This document shows positions 1-7,695 of a stretch of 9,453 nt of DNA, in pieces. Source of the stretch: Clostridia bacterium (GTDB lineage: Bacteria; Bacillota_A; Clostridia; Christensenellales; Aristaeellaceae); contig JAFXMP010000289.1 of NCBI GenBank assembly GCA_017530275.1, positions 1-9,453 on the forward strand, written 5' to 3'. The position numbers were made by a program, and so were the translations under genes. Position 1 is the first letter of the stretch, and each line of letters opens with the position of its first letter. Below the pieces are notes generated by a model. The model was not told where the DNA came from and ran no database searches. It was given only the letters and a program-made list of their open reading frames with translations.

Positions 1-1
1 C

Positions 2-1621
2 GCCATCGGCGCGTGCCGCATGTGCGTGGTGAACGCCGGCGGCCGCGCCCTGCAGGCTGCCTGCGTGCTGCCCGTCAGCGAAGGCATGAACGTGAAGACC
101 AATACGCCCCAGATCCGCGAATACCGCCGGAACCTGCTGGAATTGGTGCTCTCCGCCCATGAGCAGAAGTGCCTTTCCTGCATCCGTTCCACCAACTGCG
201 AGCTACAGAAGCTCTGCCGCGAGCTGGGCGTGGAAAACGGCGACAAGTACGCCGGCAAGCAGAACCACTATGACATCGACGACGTGAGCCCCTCCATCGT
301 CCGCGACAACAACAAGTGCATCCTGTGCCGCCGCTGCGTGGCCGTGTGCTCCAAGGTGCAGAACGTGGGCGTCATCGGCGCGGTGAACCGCGGCTTTGCC
401 ACCGCCATCGAATCTCCCTGGAACCTCAAGCTCAGCGATATGCCCTGCATCAACTGCGGCCAGTGCATCACTGCCTGCCCCGTGGGCGCGCTGTATGAGA
501 AGGACGAAACCAAGAAGGTTTGGGAATACCTGGCCGACCCCTCCAAGCACGTGGTGGTGCAGCCCGCTCCCGCCGTCCGCGCCGCGCTGGGCGAAGAATT
601 TGGCCTGCCCATGGGCACCTCCGTCACCGGCAAGCTGGCCGCCGCCCTGCATCGCACGGGCTTTGACAAGGTGTTCGACACCGATTTCGGCGCTGACCTG
701 ACCATCATGGAGGAAGCCACCGAGCTGGTGCATCGGGTGAAGGAGGGCGGCGTGCTGCCCATGATCACCTCCTGCTCCCCCGGCTGGATCAAGTTCTGCG
801 AAACCTATTATCCGGACTTCATTCCCAACCTGTCCAGCTGCAAATCCCCCCACGAAATGCTGGGTGCCATCATCAAGAGCTACTACGCCGAAAAAGCGGG
901 TATCGATCCCAAGGATATCGTGACCGTGTCCGTCATGCCCTGCACCGCCAAGAAGTTCGAGGCGGACCGTGAAGAGCTGGCCGGCACCGGCTTCCCGGAT
1001 GTGGACGCCGTTATCACCACCCGTGAGCTGGCCCGGATGATCAAGGAAGCGGGCATCGATTTCGTGAACCTGCCCGACGAGGACTTCGATCCTCTGTGCG
1101 GCGAATCCACCGGCGCTGCCGTCATCTTCGGCGCTACCGGCGGCGTGATGGAAGCGGCCCTGCGTACCGCTTATGAAACCATCACCGGCGAAACCCTGGA
1201 GGACGTGAACTTCACCGCCGTCCGCGGCGTCGAAGGCATCAAGGAAGCCACCGTTCAGGTGGGCGACCTGCCCGTCAGCGTAGCCGTGGCCCATTCCACC
1301 GGCGCGGCAAGCAAGCTGCTGGATATGGTGCGTTCCGGCGAAAAGAACTACACCTTCATCGAAGTCATGGCCTGCCCCGGCGGCTGCGTCACCGGCGGCG
1401 GTCAGCCCATCGTGCCCTCCCAGGTGAAGATGACCTGCGATCCTCGTGTGGAACGCGCCAAGGCCCTGTACGGCGAGGACGCCAGCAAGCCCAAGCGCAA
1501 GAGCCACGAGAACGCCGAGATCAAGAAGCTGTATGACGAGTATTTGGGCGAGCCCAACGGCCATCTGGCCCACAAGCTGCTCCATACCCACTATCAGAAG
1601 CGCGAAAAATACACCAAATAA
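2..1621 (+). CDS. hndD: [FeFe] hydrogenase catalytic subunit, HndD/bifurcating type (5' partial)
   Basis: Catalytic subunit of a cytoplasmic multimeric [FeFe] hydrogenase that interconverts protons and H2 using NAD(P)H and/or ferredoxin electrons. The reading frame is open from base 2, so the start is upstream; about 50 N-terminal residues are probably missing. Numbering residues from the Met codon at base 20: the end of a [2Fe-2S] domain (Cys codons at 14 and 23, plus Cys15, a CX2CX12C pattern); a His-ligated [4Fe-4S] site (H47, C51, C54, C60); two [4Fe-4S] ferredoxin motifs (C100/103/106/110 and C143/146/149/153); then the H-cluster domain with L1 TSCSPGW (250-256), L2 MPCTAKKFEAD (306-316) and L3 ACPGGCVTGGGQP (451-463). 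The C-terminal small-subunit-type domain runs from about 475 to 533. L1 has Ser where the classic TSCCPGW has its second Cys. Codons are strongly biased to G/C third positions, consistent with high expression. Family assignment is firm; bifurcating versus simple NADP-linked activity depends on partner subunits outside the window. Confidence 0.96.
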   Translation, partial: AIGACRMCVVNAGGRALQAACVLPVSEGMNVKTNTPQIREYRRNLLELVLSAHEQKCLSCIRSTNCELQKLCRELGVENGDKYAGKQNHYDIDDVSPSIVRDNNKCILCRRCVAVCSKVQNVGVIGAVNRGFATAIESPWNLKLSDMPCINCGQCITACPVGALYEKDETKKVWEYLADPSKHVVVQPAPAVRAALGEEFGLPMGTSVTGKLAAALHRTGFDKVFDTDFGADLTIMEEATELVHRVKEGGVLPMITSCSPGWIKFCETYYPDFIPNLSSCKSPHEMLGAIIKSYYAEKAGIDPKDIVTVSVMPCTAKKFEADREELAGTGFPDVDAVITTRELARMIKEAGIDFVNLPDEDFDPLCGESTGAAVIFGATGGVMEAALRTAYETITGETLEDVNFTAVRGVEGIKEATVQVGDLPVSVAVAHSTGAASKLLDMVRSGEKNYTFIEVMACPGGCVTGGGQPIVPSQVKMTCDPRVERAKALYGEDASKPKRKSHENAEIKKLYDEYLGEPNGHLAHKLLHTHYQKREKYTK

Positions 1622-1631
1622 TCCGTAAACA

Positions 1632-1679
1632 TGAGGAAAACCATTTTGATTCCGCAAGGAGTCAAGATGGTTTTCCTTA
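1632..1679. terminator. 22-bp hairpin with GCAA tetraloop after the hydrogenase gene
   Basis: Bases 1632-1653 pair with 1658-1679 without a bulge, with only three G-T wobbles (1633/1678, 1645/1666, 1650/1661), leaving a four-base GCAA loop (1654-1657), a stable GNRA tetraloop in RNA. The lower stem is AGGAAAA against TTTTCCT, and the right arm runs into TTAATATTTT. This suggests an intrinsic terminator, probably bidirectional because each strand presents a T-rich run after the GC-containing part of the stem. It starts 11 bases after the hydrogenase stop codon, as expected for an operon end. The T-run is interrupted (TTTTCCTTAATATTTT), so termination may be incomplete. Confidence 0.75.
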
Positions 1680-1714
1680 ATATTTTAACCCGCTGTTTCA
1701 ATGGCCTGTTTTCC

Positions 1715-1743
1715 TTGATTATCGTACTTTTTGATGATACAAT
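1715..1743 (+). promoter_or_regulatory. Sigma-A-type promoter for the phosphatase/aldo-keto reductase unit
   Basis: A -35 hexamer TTGATT (1715-1720) and a -10 hexamer TACAAT (1738-1743) are separated by exactly 17 bases. The -10 matches TATAAT at five of six positions and the -35 matches TTGACA at four of six. The predicted transcript would start near 1750, giving a leader of about 74 bases before the ATG at 1824. It sits just after the upstream terminator hairpin, as expected for an independent transcription unit. Confidence 0.7.
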
Positions 1744-1823
1744 AACCGCAAACCTCAAAGAAGCTCTATCAAATGACGCCGATACGAGGATCCCCGGGCA
1801 GATCAAGGAAAGGGTGAAGTTTA

Positions 1824-2585
1824 ATGAGGATTTTGATTGTGAGGCACGCTGAACCCGATTATGTTCACGACGCGCTGACGGAAAAAGGGAAACTGGAAGC
1901 GCTGCTGCTGGGAGAACGCCTATCAAAAATCCCGGCGAGAGCTTATTATGTTTCGCCCCTGGGGCGGGCCAAAGCAACGGCGGATTACACCCTTCGCCTC
2001 GTGGGAAAGCAGGCGGAAACGCTGCAATGGCTTTCGGAGTTTCGGGGGTATACGGTGCAGAACGGAAAAAAACGCATCCCCTGGGATTATCCCATGAAGG
2101 CATGGTACGATCACAAGCGGCTGCTGGACCGTGACGAGTGGCTTGACGACCCGCTCATGCAGGGCGGCACGGTGGCGGAAATATGGGAAGAAACCAAAAC
2201 CGGCATGGACGCGCTGCTGAAAAAGCACGGCTACATCCGGCAGGGCGGCGTCTACCTGTGCGAAGAGAATAGAGACGATACCATCATGATCTTCTGTCAC
2301 TTCGGCATCGGCATGGCCATTCTCGCTTACCTGATGAACGTTTCCCCGCTGCCCTTCTGGCAGAGCTTCCTGTGCCTGCCCAGCGCTGTGACCACCGTGG
2401 TGACCCAGGAGCGAAAAAAGGGCGAGGTGGAATTCCGCTGCGTGGGATTGGGGGACATAAACCACCTACTCGCGGGCAATGAAAGCGCTTCCCTGGCCGG
2501 GTTGTTTCCCGAATGCTATAACGGCGTCGATTCCACCGATCCCGCCGCCTGGCCTGTACAGCCTGAAATCCCCTTAATCAGATAA
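1824..2585 (+). CDS. Histidine phosphatase superfamily protein (phosphoglycerate mutase-like)
   Basis: A 253-residue cytoplasmic protein of the histidine phosphatase (branch 1) superfamily, which removes or transfers phosphoryl groups through a phospho-histidine intermediate. The catalytic RHAE motif is at residues 7-10 (nucleophile H8). The second conserved segment SPLGRAKATA is at 44-53 (R48), an acidic residue E72 lies in SEFRG, and the second catalytic His is H159 in FCHFG, after a hydrophobic strand. All catalytic positions are present, so it should be active. Substrate cannot be deduced; it is longer than minimal family members and carries a C-terminal extension of roughly 40 residues. 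The ATG at 1824 is preceded by AAAGGGTGA (1809-1817), a usable ribosome site, and the RHAE motif falls immediately after this start, as is usual in the family. The aldo/keto reductase follows after 27 bases, suggesting co-transcription. Confidence 0.9.
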   Translation: MRILIVRHAEPDYVHDALTEKGKLEALLLGERLSKIPARAYYVSPLGRAKATADYTLRLVGKQAETLQWLSEFRGYTVQNGKKRIPWDYPMKAWYDHKRLLDRDEWLDDPLMQGGTVAEIWEETKTGMDALLKKHGYIRQGGVYLCEENRDDTIMIFCHFGIGMAILAYLMNVSPLPFWQSFLCLPSAVTTVVTQERKKGEVEFRCVGLGDINHLLAGNESASLAGLFPECYNGVDSTDPAAWPVQPEIPLIR

Positions 2586-2597
2586 TATGTTGATACT

Positions 2598-2605
2598 AAA
2601 GGAGG
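2598..2605 (+). promoter_or_regulatory. Strong Shine-Dalgarno for the aldo/keto reductase
   Basis: AAAGGAGG lies seven bases before the ATG at 2613. It is the strongest ribosome binding site in the window and fixes the start codon. No separate promoter is evident in the 27-base gap after the phosphatase gene. Confidence 0.85.
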
Positions 2606-2612
2606 CAATACC

Positions 2613-3605
2613 ATGACCTACACCGCCGCTGAAAACCGATACGATCAAATGCAGTACCGCCGCTGTGGGGCCAGCGGCGTTAAGCTGCCTATGCTTTCTC
2701 TGGGCATGTGGCACAATTTTGGGGCCATCACGCCCTTTGAAACCCAGCAGAGTATCCTGCGCACCGCGTTCGACCACGGCATCACCCATTTCGACCTTGC
2801 CAACAATTACGGCCCCCCTTACGGTGAGGCCGAGCGGAATTTCGGCGCGCATATGGACAGGGACTGGAAGCCCTACCGGGACGAGCTGATCCTTTCCACC
2901 AAAGCGGGCTACGATATGTGGCCCGGCCCCTACGGCAATTTCGGCAGCCGGAAATACTTAGTCGCCAGCATCGACCAGAGTCTTAAACGCATGCACGTGG
3001 ATTACGTGGATATTTTCTACCACCACCGCCCCGATCCGGACACACCCTTGGAGGAAACTATGGCCGCCCTGGACTACATCGTGCGGTCCGGCCGGGCGCT
3101 GTACGTGGGCATTTCCAACTATAAGCCTGAACAAGCCAAAAAGGCCATCGCCATCCTGCGCGGCCTCGGCACGCCCTGCCTGATCCATCAGCCCAGCTAT
3201 TCCATGATGAACCGCTGGATCGAGGATGGGCTTACCGATGTACTGCGGGAAGAAAAGGTGGGCTGCATCTGCTTCTCTCCCCTGTCCGGCGGGCTGCTCA
3301 CCGACCGGTATCTGAACGGCATCCCCGCCGATTCCCGGGCGGGCCACGATCCCCGGTTCTTAAAGCCCGACGCCATCACAGAAGAAAAGCTGACCATTAT
3401 CCGCGCCCTGAACGATCTGGCGCAAAAGCGGGGACAAAAGCTTTCCCAAATGGCGCTGCAATGGGTGCTGCGGGATGAGGTCGTTACCTCCGCCCTGATT
3501 GGGGCCAGCCGCCCTCAGCAGATACTGGATAACATCGAAGCAGTAAACGGTCCTGCTTTCTTAAAGGAAGAATTGGATACCATCGACGCCATCCTGACCC
3601 GCTGA
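2613..3605 (+). CDS. yghZ: Aldo/keto reductase, YghZ/AKR14 type
   Basis: A 330-residue NADPH-dependent aldo/keto reductase. By comparison with my memory of E. coli YghZ (AKR14A1, L-glyceraldehyde 3-phosphate and methylglyoxal reductase) the match is close along the length: near the N-terminus QMQYRRCGASG, then HFDLANNYGPPYGEAE, STKAGYDMWPGPYG, QSLKRMHVDYVDIFYHHR, LYVGISNY and LIHQPSY. The catalytic tetrad is visible as D61, Y66, K97 and H138. The cofactor 2'-phosphate-binding region is at about 289-300 (SALIGASRPQQI). The likely role is reduction of reactive aldehydes or phosphorylated aldehydes in the cytoplasm; the Shaker-type potassium channel beta subunits are the nearest eukaryotic relatives. 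It ends shorter than the E. coli protein, lacking that protein's C-terminal tail. It probably shares a transcript with the phosphatase upstream, which may act on a related sugar phosphate (inference). Confidence 0.94.
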   Translation: MTYTAAENRYDQMQYRRCGASGVKLPMLSLGMWHNFGAITPFETQQSILRTAFDHGITHFDLANNYGPPYGEAERNFGAHMDRDWKPYRDELILSTKAGYDMWPGPYGNFGSRKYLVASIDQSLKRMHVDYVDIFYHHRPDPDTPLEETMAALDYIVRSGRALYVGISNYKPEQAKKAIAILRGLGTPCLIHQPSYSMMNRWIEDGLTDVLREEKVGCICFSPLSGGLLTDRYLNGIPADSRAGHDPRFLKPDAITEEKLTIIRALNDLAQKRGQKLSQMALQWVLRDEVVTSALIGASRPQQILDNIEAVNGPAFLKEELDTIDAILTR

Positions 3606-3611
3606 AGCTTC

Positions 3612-3665
3612 GCCTCCAGGGCAATCGCTTCATGGGATAAGTTCAAAAGCGATTTCCCTGGGGGC
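3612..3665. repeat. Imperfect 19-bp intergenic inverted repeat after the aldo/keto reductase
   Basis: Bases 3612-3630 pair with 3647-3665 with one mismatch (C3622/T3655) and one G-T wobble (3615/3662), around a 16-base loop. The core arms are CCAGGGCAATCGCTT and AAGCGATTTCCCTGG. It begins seven bases after the aldo/keto reductase stop codon. No T-run follows the right arm on the + strand (GGGGGCATATCCG), nor on the - strand, so it is not a textbook intrinsic terminator. It may still stabilise the 3' end of the transcript or work with Rho. Confidence 0.6.
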
Positions 3666-3708
3666 ATATCCGTTTACGAATTTTCCTGTGAATATCATCA
3701 AGAATCAC

Positions 3709-3737
3709 TTGCGTTTCGGACATTTGCAGGGTAAAAT
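3709..3737 (+). promoter_or_regulatory. Promoter for tilS-hpt, abutting the start codon
   Basis: A -10 hexamer TAAAAT (3732-3737, five of six matches) follows a weaker -35 TTGCGT (3709-3714, first three positions match) with exactly 17 bases between. The normal start point would fall near 3744, only about two bases before the tilS ATG at 3746, which predicts a leaderless or nearly leaderless mRNA. No other good promoter is visible in the 140-base gap. Confidence 0.55.
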
Positions 3738-3745
3738 AGCATCGT

Positions 3746-5104
3746 ATGGATGATTGGCTTTTTTTGTTGGAAACCATTCGTAGGTCCTGGCGAAACGTCG
3801 GAAAGCCTACCCGCGTGACCGCCGCAGTGTCCGGCGGGGCGGATTCTGTGGCGCTGCTGCAAACGCTCCACGCCCTTTCTAAGGAAGAAGGATTTATCCT
3901 GACCGCTGCCCATGTGAATCATGGCTTGCGGGAAACCGCCGGACTGGACGCTGCATTTGTCCGGCAGATGTGCGCCGATTTGGGGATTCCATGCCGGGTG
4001 TACCGGGTGCAGCTGCAGGGCAAAAGTGAAGACGCCGCCCGCAAAGCCCGATATGAAGCGCTGGCAGACGCCTTCGTTCAAGACGAAAGCGAAGCGCTTG
4101 CATTGGCACATCACCTCAAGGATCAGGCGGAAACCATGCTGCTGCACCTGTTCCGGGGCAGCGGCAGAGGCGGTTTATCCGCCATGGCAGAGCGTTCCTG
4201 GCTGTCCTGGCCGGAAAGCAAAGGGCTCCTGCTGTGGCGGCCCTGGCTGTCCGTATCCCCCGAAACCATCCGCGCAGCGCTCCTGGAAAAGGGCATTTCC
4301 TGGCGGGAGGATGAAAGCAACGCCGGGGACGATTATCTTCGCAATTATATCCGCCATCAGGTGCTGCCCGTGATTGCCGCCCGCATCCCCAAGGCGGAAG
4401 AGGCCATGGGCCGCACTGCCAGGATACTTTCGGAGGAGGAAGCGTACTTCCGTCACGAAGCAGCGCTGTTTCTTTCCCAGGACAACAACGCCTGCCTGGA
4501 CGGCCCCTGCCGGTGGGTTCGTTTTGTGCCGCTGGCACGGCTGCATCCTGCTCTGCGGCGGCATGCGCTCAGGCTTTCCTGTCCTGTGAAACTGGACTGG
4601 GAAACCACGGAAAAACTGATGGCACTCTCCCCCGGTCGGAAAATGAATCTGCCGGAGGCGTGGCGGGCCCAGTGCAGCCGGGAATACCTGCATTTTCTTC
4701 CTCCCGCGTGCAAGGCGATCCCGCCAACGCCTCCCCTGCCCGGAACGCTGATTGTTCATCCCTTTCAGGAAGAAACGGGAGACGGAAAACGATTGCAGGC
4801 CCTTCCCCGACATATCTATGAAGCCTGCGAGCTGCGCTTCGGCCGGCCGGGCGATGTGATCCATCCCCTGGGCGGGCCGGGAAGTAAATCCATGCAGGAT
4901 TATTGGGTGGATAAAAAAATCGACCAGCCCTTCCGCCGGTATATGCCCCTGCTGTGCCTTGGAAACCGCGTGGTGTGGGCCATCGGCGCGGGCGTAGGAG
5001 AAGAAGCGAGAGTTTCTCCCGGCGATGATGCGGTCCTGCTCCAGTACGAAGGCTTTCTGCCGGGCGAGAAGACTTGTCAGCACGTTCAAAATAACGACAG
5101 ATAA
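3746..5104 (+). CDS. tilS: tRNA(Ile)-lysidine synthase
   Basis: A 452-residue ATP-dependent ligase that attaches lysine to C34 of tRNA-Ile2 (CAU anticodon), switching decoding from AUG to AUA and identity from Met to Ile; it is normally essential. The N-type PP-loop SGGADS is at 29-34 and HVNHGLR at 56-62. AARKARYEAL is at 97-106, the family motif AHHLKDQAET at 121-130, FRGSGRGGLSAM at 136-147, and WREDESN with YLRNYIRH at 186-204. The C-terminal TilS domain is recognisable from about 375 onward (LRFGRPGDVIHPLGG, then KIDQPFRRYMPLL and VVWAIGAGVG). Lys125 stands where relatives usually have Asp in HHxDDQAET. The ATG at 3746 leaves 28 residues before the PP-loop, normal for the family, and there is no other Met before residue 75, yet no good ribosome site precedes it. 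hpt follows after 12 bases, the classic Firmicutes order. Confidence 0.95.
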   Translation: MDDWLFLLETIRRSWRNVGKPTRVTAAVSGGADSVALLQTLHALSKEEGFILTAAHVNHGLRETAGLDAAFVRQMCADLGIPCRVYRVQLQGKSEDAARKARYEALADAFVQDESEALALAHHLKDQAETMLLHLFRGSGRGGLSAMAERSWLSWPESKGLLLWRPWLSVSPETIRAALLEKGISWREDESNAGDDYLRNYIRHQVLPVIAARIPKAEEAMGRTARILSEEEAYFRHEAALFLSQDNNACLDGPCRWVRFVPLARLHPALRRHALRLSCPVKLDWETTEKLMALSPGRKMNLPEAWRAQCSREYLHFLPPACKAIPPTPPLPGTLIVHPFQEETGDGKRLQALPRHIYEACELRFGRPGDVIHPLGGPGSKSMQDYWVDKKIDQPFRRYMPLLCLGNRVVWAIGAGVGEEARVSPGDDAVLLQYEGFLPGEKTCQHVQNNDR

Positions 5105-5109
5105 AGGAG
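5103..5109 (+). promoter_or_regulatory. Shine-Dalgarno of hpt overlapping the tilS stop codon
   Basis: AAAGGAG (5103-5109) begins inside the tilS TAA stop (5102-5104) and lies seven bases before the hpt ATG at 5117. The arrangement suggests translational coupling of hpt to tilS on one transcript. Confidence 0.8.
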
Positions 5110-5116
5110 AAGAGGA

Positions 5117-5674
5117 ATGGATACCAACGCTGTCCTGTATCAGGACCTGGAAAAAATCCTGGTGACGCGGGAAGAAATCGCCAAGGCGGTAAAAGAGCTT
5201 GGAGAAAAGCTGACGGAGAAATTCCGGGGCGAAAGCCCGGTGTTCATTTGCATCCTGAAAGGTGCCAGCGTATTTTTCACCGACCTGGTCCGGGAAATCG
5301 ATCTGCCGCTGACCATGGATTTCATGGTGGTTTCCAGTTACGGAAGCAGCACCAAAACCACCGGCGTCGTCAAGATCGTCAAGGACCTGGATAAGCCTGT
5401 AGTCGGCAAGCACGTGGTGCTGGTAGAGGACATTGTAGACAGCGGCATGACCCTTTCCTACCTCAAAAGGGTGTTCGCCAACCGGGAAGCCGCTTCCGTT
5501 TCTATCGTGACCTTGCTGGATAAGCCCGCCCGCCGGAGGGTGGACCTGACTGTTGATTATTCCTGCTTTAATATCCCCGACGCCTTCGTGGTGGGATACG
5601 GGCTGGATTTTGACGAACAATACCGCAACCTGCCGGATATCGGCGTGCTGCACCCCAGGATTTATGAAAAATAA
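5117..5674 (+). CDS. hpt: Hypoxanthine phosphoribosyltransferase
   Basis: A 185-residue cytoplasmic enzyme of purine salvage that joins hypoxanthine (and usually guanine) to PRPP to give IMP or GMP. It is a type I phosphoribosyltransferase: ICILKGASVFFTDLVREI at 44-61; the flexible-loop region SSYGSST at 73-79; the PRPP-binding motif VLVEDIVDSGMTL at 101-113 with the acidic pair E104/D105; the purine-contacting K136 in LLDKPARR; and FVVGYGLDFDEQYRNLP at 157-173. Length is typical of the bacterial family. It is second in the tilS-hpt pair. In Bacillus subtilis the same gene adjoins tilS and ftsH, and TilS and HprT are reported there to influence ftsH expression; whether that holds here is unknown. 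Confidence 0.97.
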   Translation: MDTNAVLYQDLEKILVTREEIAKAVKELGEKLTEKFRGESPVFICILKGASVFFTDLVREIDLPLTMDFMVVSSYGSSTKTTGVVKIVKDLDKPVVGKHVVLVEDIVDSGMTLSYLKRVFANREAASVSIVTLLDKPARRRVDLTVDYSCFNIPDAFVVGYGLDFDEQYRNLPDIGVLHPRIYEK

Positions 5675-5707
5675 GTTGCGGAACTGCTGTTTATTTTCAG
5701 CAAGATA

Positions 5708-5716
5708 TGGTATAAT
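5708..5716 (+). promoter_or_regulatory. Extended -10 promoter for ftsH
   Basis: A perfect TATAAT (5711-5716) is directly preceded by TGG (5708-5710), giving the TGnTATAAT extended -10 form. The region 17 bases upstream (TGTTTA, 5688-5693) is a poor -35, as often tolerated with an extended -10. Transcription would start near 5723, giving a leader of about 32 bases. A small dyad TGCTG/CAGCA (5685-5689 and 5698-5702) lies just upstream. Confidence 0.72.
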
Positions 5717-5740
5717 CATTTCCTGATTCACGGATTTATT

Positions 5741-5746
5741 AGGAGG
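5741..5746 (+). promoter_or_regulatory. Shine-Dalgarno fixing the TTG start of ftsH
   Basis: AGGAGG lies eight bases before the TTG at 5755. There is no ATG or GTG at suitable distance, and the product from this TTG begins with the short basic segment RKVSR before the first membrane span, as expected for FtsH. Confidence 0.8.
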
Positions 5747-5754
5747 ACAGGATT

Positions 5755-7691
<1,937 letters not shown>

Positions 7692-7695
<4 letters not shown>

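Noticed and set aside
203..1657. Long open frame of 484 codons on the - strand opposite the hydrogenase
   Set aside because: It mirrors the hydrogenase's G/C-biased codons, has a low-complexity Gly/Ala/His-rich product with no recognisable domain, and lies opposite a certain gene.
1786..1798. GAGGATCCCCGGG, identical to part of a pUC-type cloning polylinker
   Set aside because: The match stops at 13 bases and the flanks do not continue as vector; the surrounding leader fits a natural 5' UTR, so chance is the better explanation.
1631..1852. A 73-codon + strand frame between the hydrogenase and the phosphatase
   Set aside because: It begins in the terminator hairpin, runs through the promoter and into the phosphatase start, has no ribosome site, and its protein looks like translated inverted repeat.
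1594..2103. A 169-codon - strand frame over the intergenic region
   Set aside because: It crosses the terminator and the phosphatase coding region, with no promoter, ribosome site or recognisable motif.
3688..3708. GTGA/TCAC dyad just upstream of the tilS -35, a possible operator
   Set aside because: Only four bases pair on each side with 13 unmatched between; this is expected by chance.
4175..5731. Open frame of 518 codons on the - strand across tilS and hpt
   Set aside because: It spans two well-supported + strand genes, matches no family I recognise, and has the composition of a shadow frame.
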